Assembly: GCA_037176725.1 (NCBI GenBank)
Contig: JAZBRS010000074.1
Coordinates: 60,082,001-60,146,000, forward strand
Direction: 5' to 3'
Source of the DNA: Posidonia oceanica
Taxonomy: Eukaryota; Streptophyta; Magnoliopsida; Alismatales; Posidoniaceae
DNA length: 64,000 nucleotides
Shown here: positions 59,928-64,000 of the stretch, piece by piece
Position numbering within the stretch: position 1 is the stretch's first letter
How the letters are laid out: every line of letters begins with the position of its first letter
Notes under the pieces: generated by a model
The model's database searches: none
Told to the model about the DNA's origin: nothing
Seen by the model: the letters and a program-made list of their open reading frames with translations, nothing else
Position numbers and translations under genes: made by a program

Positions 59928-60883
59928 TTTGTTTAAAACTCATTTAATTCTGAATTAAAATCATTTGAAATTGCATGAAAAATCTAAAATATTGATTAAT
60001 TACATGTTAGCCCCTCTGCTGTGTTTTCTTTCAGTGTTTATTTTAGTTCTGGCCCTCTAGTTTTCCATTTTTGCATGTTAGTCCTTCCATCAATAATCGG
60101 ATTTAGTGCTTGTATTTTACCTTAGTAAATTGCAATTTTAATCCTTTCTATTTTCCCTATTTGCACTTTAGTCCTCTGTTCTGTTAACTTAGGCATTTAT
60201 TTTTCAATTTTCTTACTGCATTGCATCATTTTCCCCATACTTTTTGATTTTTGCATATAGGTCCTTCATTAATGCACAGCATACATTTAAATGCATATTT
60301 TGCTTACAAAAATTGCATTTTAGACCCTGCATATTTAAAAATCGCATATAGGTCCTCTGTTTGCATTCCCAGATCATTCAGACCACTGTTTTGCTTACAA
60401 AATTGCATTTCAAACCCTGTATATTTCAAAATTGCATGTCAATCTCCCATATGATTTCAAAACTTATCCTATTGCATGTTTACCTTACAAAATTGCAATT
60501 TGAACCCTACATTTTGCAAAATTGCACTCAGACCCTCCAATTTTCAAAAACCTTGCATAAAGACTCCCTAACTTCTCTAAATCTCTGCATTTAGACCCCC
60601 ACCTTTTCAAAAACTGCATGTAAGTTCCCAAGTTTCCTGAAAAATCATCCCTAGGTCTTTTCTTGCATTCTGCATGCATTGCACTCATGCATTCTTGCAT
60701 TTGGCATTCCTTGCACACACTTGAGCATTCTTAGCTCCCATTTGCTTGGGAGGACCTGTTTTGCACATCCCTAGGACCTCCTATATACCTAGGTCCATTC
60801 TTCTCCCCGGTTCTGGCCCCTCTGCCTTGAAGCTAGGATATCTTTAGATCCGACCGTTGGATCTTCTCAACCAAGCTACCTGG
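59928..60883 (+). mobile_element. 5'-truncated LTR fragment (copy E)
   Basis: After the last satellite bases (TCAGTCCAG) the sequence turns AT-rich. From about 60270 it matches copy A at 2170-2770 in order and orientation, including TTAAATGCATATTTT, GCATTCCCAGA and CTTGAAGCTRGRATATCT. The first 340 bp have the character of the A-rich LTR zone (GCATTTTAGTCC-like runs) but match less clearly. It stops at AAGCTACCTGG, where copy D begins, so the missing part should lie beyond copy D, outside the window. The left edge (about 59928) is not an LTR terminus, so the piece was truncated or joined to the satellite by recombination. Confidence 0.82.
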
Positions 60884-63800
60884 TGTAGCGATCCCGATCG
60901 GAACCAGGCTCGCTATTTAGCGGCGATTGAGATCCGAGGAAGAGGCTCAACTCGAAAAACACTTAAAATCGAGGAGAAAAGGGAAAGATAAGACAAATCA
61001 GAGTCGCCACCACGTCTATTAACGGAAGACGAGGAAAACCGGGGTAATGCGTGAATTAACGCGCAAAACCGAGCAATAAATGCAAAGCGAAGCAATGCAA
61101 AGGAAACAAATGCAAACAAATGCAAATGAGATGACTCTAGCCTAGGATAGGGGCAATATGGTCATTGCGGGCCAGAAGACAGGGCAAGGACTCCTGTTAC
61201 GCGCGGGGAAGGTGTTAGGCACCCCCGACACGCCCGAGAATCGGTCTTTCTAGGCCTACGCTCGCATATGCAGGGAAATGCAGGATTGAATGCCTATGTG
61301 CCTATGAATGCCTAAATGAATGCTCGAGGAGTGCTCTAAGTGGGAAGAAACAATGCAAGGAAGTAAACGTGCTCTCTAAGTGCTCAGCTGCGCTGTCTGT
61401 GTTCCGAGCCAGGCGTAACCTAGCTCGTGAGAACTCCAGGCAGTAAGCATCATAGCCCTATACGCAAATGCAAGCGAGAAAACGAAACAGCGAGAAAACC
61501 ATGCAATGCAATCGACATGCAAGGGAAAACGGCGCAAAACACGCAAAACGAGGCGAGAAACGAGAAAGGCACGCAAGACGATGCAGAGAAGCGAAATCGG
61601 CACGCGAAACAAGCGAGAAAGCGAGACAACACGCAAAACGAGGCAAGAAAACAGGAAACTACTCAAAACGAGACGAGAAAACAGAAAGGTACGCAAAACG
61701 GAGCGAGAGAAAGAAACCGGCACATAAAACGAACGAGAAGGCAAGACAGTGCGCAAAACGAGACAAGAAAACAGATGGGTACGCAAAACGGAGCGAAAAC
61801 GAGGGCGGGCACGCGAAACGGTGCCAAAACAGCGAAGCAAAAACCTCGAAAAAGCCATGCAAATGCAGGAATGCAGAAAGAGATCAAAAGGGGGCGAAGG
61901 GGAGGCAAGACAACGTGTGTATAAGAACAAACGCTGTTTAGGACTGCTCAGAGTAGGTGTGAAGACCTTCTGAGGGGAGAAGGGGCAAATGGAGGGATTA
62001 CCACCTTTTTGCGGCTGTTTCCCACTAGACCATTCCACGATGTGTCTCGCATGCTGCCCAAAGCTCGCGATGCGATCGGATCGTGGAAAGAGGGGAAGAA
62101 AGTCACATTAAGGGGTAAATCCAGGGAAAACACAACGCAAAACACACAAGAATACGCGAAACGGAGATTGGGAGGTACAGGCAGAAAGGGGAAGTCCTAT
62201 TCTACATGCTCAAAGAGACAAAAAGCAAAAACGAGGAAAACTGTGCAAATGCCATGCAAATGAATGCAATGCAGGGGTTCAGGAGGACATACCTGGAAAT
62301 TCGGGAGCCTGATCTGAAATCTGTCTGGTCTGTGCTGAAGAGCGCTTCGCTGCGGTCGCCTGGGCAGCTCATTTGAGAAGATCCAACGGCCGGATTGGAA
62401 GATATTGCAGCTCCAAGGCAGAAGGGCCAGAACAGGAGAGAAGAACAGATCTAGGTGTTCAGGAGGTCCTAGGGATGTGCAAAAAGGTCCTCCCAAGTGA
62501 AAGGGAGCTAGAAGTGCTTAGTGTGTGCAAGAAGATGCTAAAATGCAAGACTAAATGAGTGCAGGATGCATGCGAAAGCAAGAAAAGCAAAGAGAAGTAA
62601 TTTGAGAAAAACCAGGAGTTCAGAAGGCATTTTGAAAAAGAAGAGGGGCTAAAAGTGCAAATTTTCCAGAAAACAGGGTTCCACAGGAGAAGACTTTGAA
62701 AACAGGGGAAGCCAAGGGTCTATTTGGCAAGAAACTAGGCTCAGGAAGGTGTTTTGAAAAGAAGGTATGTTTTGGAAGAGATTTTGAAACCAAAAGGGGT
62801 CAGAGTGCAATTTTGAAAAAATCTAGGGTCTAAAATGCAAATTTTCCAGAAAACAAGGTCCTGGGGGGTCTGGGGGTACTAGTGGAAGGTCTGTATGAAA
62901 TTTGGTAGGCATAGGGGCTAAAATGCGACCTAGGGGCAAAATGGTCTTTTCACATGATTTTTTAAAACATGCAGGGACCTAGATGTGATTTTCAAATCAT
63001 GCAGGGGCTGAAAATGCAATTTAGTATGGAAAATATGCTCTGGAATTTAAATGACAGGACCACAGTGCGATTTTTGGAAAATACAGGGTTAAAAATGCAA
63101 TTCAGTAAGTTAAAATGCATGCAGCACAGTTACTGTCCATTTAAAATGGACCTAACTGTAAATATGCAAAAACTGGGGGGCAAATGTGCAATGCAACAAA
63201 CAAAAATTAAAAATAAAACCTAAGTTCTACAGTGCAGAGGATCAGGTTGCAAATACTGAGAACTGAAGGGGCCCAAAATGCAATATTATATGGCAAACTA
63301 TATGCATTAAATCTAATTAAACTACTGCAGGACTTAAGTGTAAAAATCAAGAACTGAAGGGCTAAAGCGTAAAAAACTATAACTAGAAAGCACAGTAAAT
63401 GGATCAGCACGCAAATAAGGAAAAACATAAATATTTCATGCAATTTAATATGGTTTCAGTTCAGAAATTAGCAGATTAAATTAAACAAAGGACTGGAATG
63501 CAGAATGATAAAAACTCAGACCAGAAATGCAATATTTGCAAGAAAACTTAGATATCAGAAAAATAAGTGAACAGTGCTATGGCCGTCGGCCATGGACGCT
63601 GTAGCAGCAAGCTGCCAGCGTCCATGGACGCCGGCACGGGGGTGTTGGAGCGGCGCGGACCGGTGGGGAGGCGCCTCCAGGTCCTGACGGAGGTCGGACG
63701 ATGCTCGGCGGAGGACGACGCAGCCTGGAGCGCGCTGGAGCAGTCGCCGGAGCTCTGCAGAGCCTCAGGAGGTTCGTCCGGCCGATCAACGCAGCGATGC

Positions 63801-64000
63801 TGCGTTATGAGGGTTGGGGAACGCTCCTGGGACTCGTGCGGAGCTGAGACGATCGCGGGAGCTGCGTCCCGCTGCCCGGAGCGACGAAGCGACCGAAGAA
63901 CTGCGCCGGAGAAGACGACCGGAGCGGCGAGCAGAAACAGGGCAAGAGGGCCGGGAACCTATTTCTAAAAGGCTGAGAAGCAACGCAGGATGAAAAGGAG
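60884..64000 (-). mobile_element. LTR copy D, nested in fragment E (right end outside window)
   Basis: Starts TGTAGCGATCCCGATCGG at 60884, the same terminus as 11706 and 31573, and follows the LTR order to the end of the window: conserved GTGTTAGGCACC block (61210), minisatellite (61490-61830), the 62280-62480 block matching 32870-33080, the A-rich zone (63000-63560) and the start of the GC-rich patch (63580 on). It is preceded by CCTGG. It differs from copies B and C at many positions, so it comes from another, probably older, insertion. Only the LTR is visible; whether a body follows cannot be said. The 133-codon ORF at 63567 lies in the GC-rich patch and is not supported as a gene. Confidence 0.9.
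61490..61830 (-). repeat. 30-bp minisatellite inside LTR copy D
   Basis: About eleven units of ACGCAAAACGAGGCGAGAAA plus about ten bases. There are more units than in copies B and C, and the unit sequence is shifted towards GAGACGAGAAAACAG. This shows independent expansion or contraction of the LTR minisatellite among copies. Confidence 0.8.

Overview
The window reads as repeat-dense, gene-poor nuclear DNA from a flowering plant, probably one with a large genome. No host gene, tRNA, rRNA or CRISPR array was found. Almost every base can be assigned to one of two things: LTR retrotransposon DNA of a single Ty3/gypsy family, or one satellite family that the retrotransposons have entered.

Layout, left to right. 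1-4010: an LTR of the family, left end outside the window, reading on the + strand. 4011-11705: satellite array with an 81-bp repeat unit (42+39 bp half-units). 11706-37146: one complete, very large (25.4 kb) retrotransposon reading on the - strand, flanked by a 5-bp duplication CCTGG and cutting the satellite precisely. 37147 to about 59927: the same satellite continues. About 59928-60883: a 5'-truncated LTR piece reading +. 60884-64000: another LTR of the family reading -, nested into that piece and running off the right end.

The complete element, in its own - strand order: 5' LTR (37146-31573, 5.6 kb), a primer binding site directly after it (31571-31554), a 1.3-kb leader, one 2928-codon gag-protease-RT-RNase H-archaeal-type RNase H-integrase frame (30247-21464), a separate 400-codon ORF with plant-mobile-domain/DUF7745-like character (19961-18759), a long 3' region of several unrelated short tandem repeats (about 18480-16190), a polypurine tract, and the 3' LTR (15702-11706, 4.0 kb after an internal 1.6-kb deletion). 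Dual RNase H, giant size, long LTRs, gag-pro-pol in one frame and a repeat-rich 3' UTR point to the Tat/Ogre group of plant Ty3/gypsy elements. The polyprotein frame has no frameshift but carries eleven premature stops (nine TAG, two TGA, no TAA), so this copy is probably not autonomous.

Most interesting points: the stop spectrum, which fits C-to-T decay at methylated CHG/CG sites, with four stops clustered between protease and RT where Ogre elements are known to have an intron; CCTGG beside every LTR terminus visible in the window; a satellite unit built on short hairpins that resemble hairpins in the element's own 3' UTR repeats, suggesting the satellite came from such a region; an 81-bp period that keeps long reading frames open on both strands and creates dozens of false ORFs; and a 12-bp inverted repeat bracketing the polypurine tract and the start of the 3' LTR.
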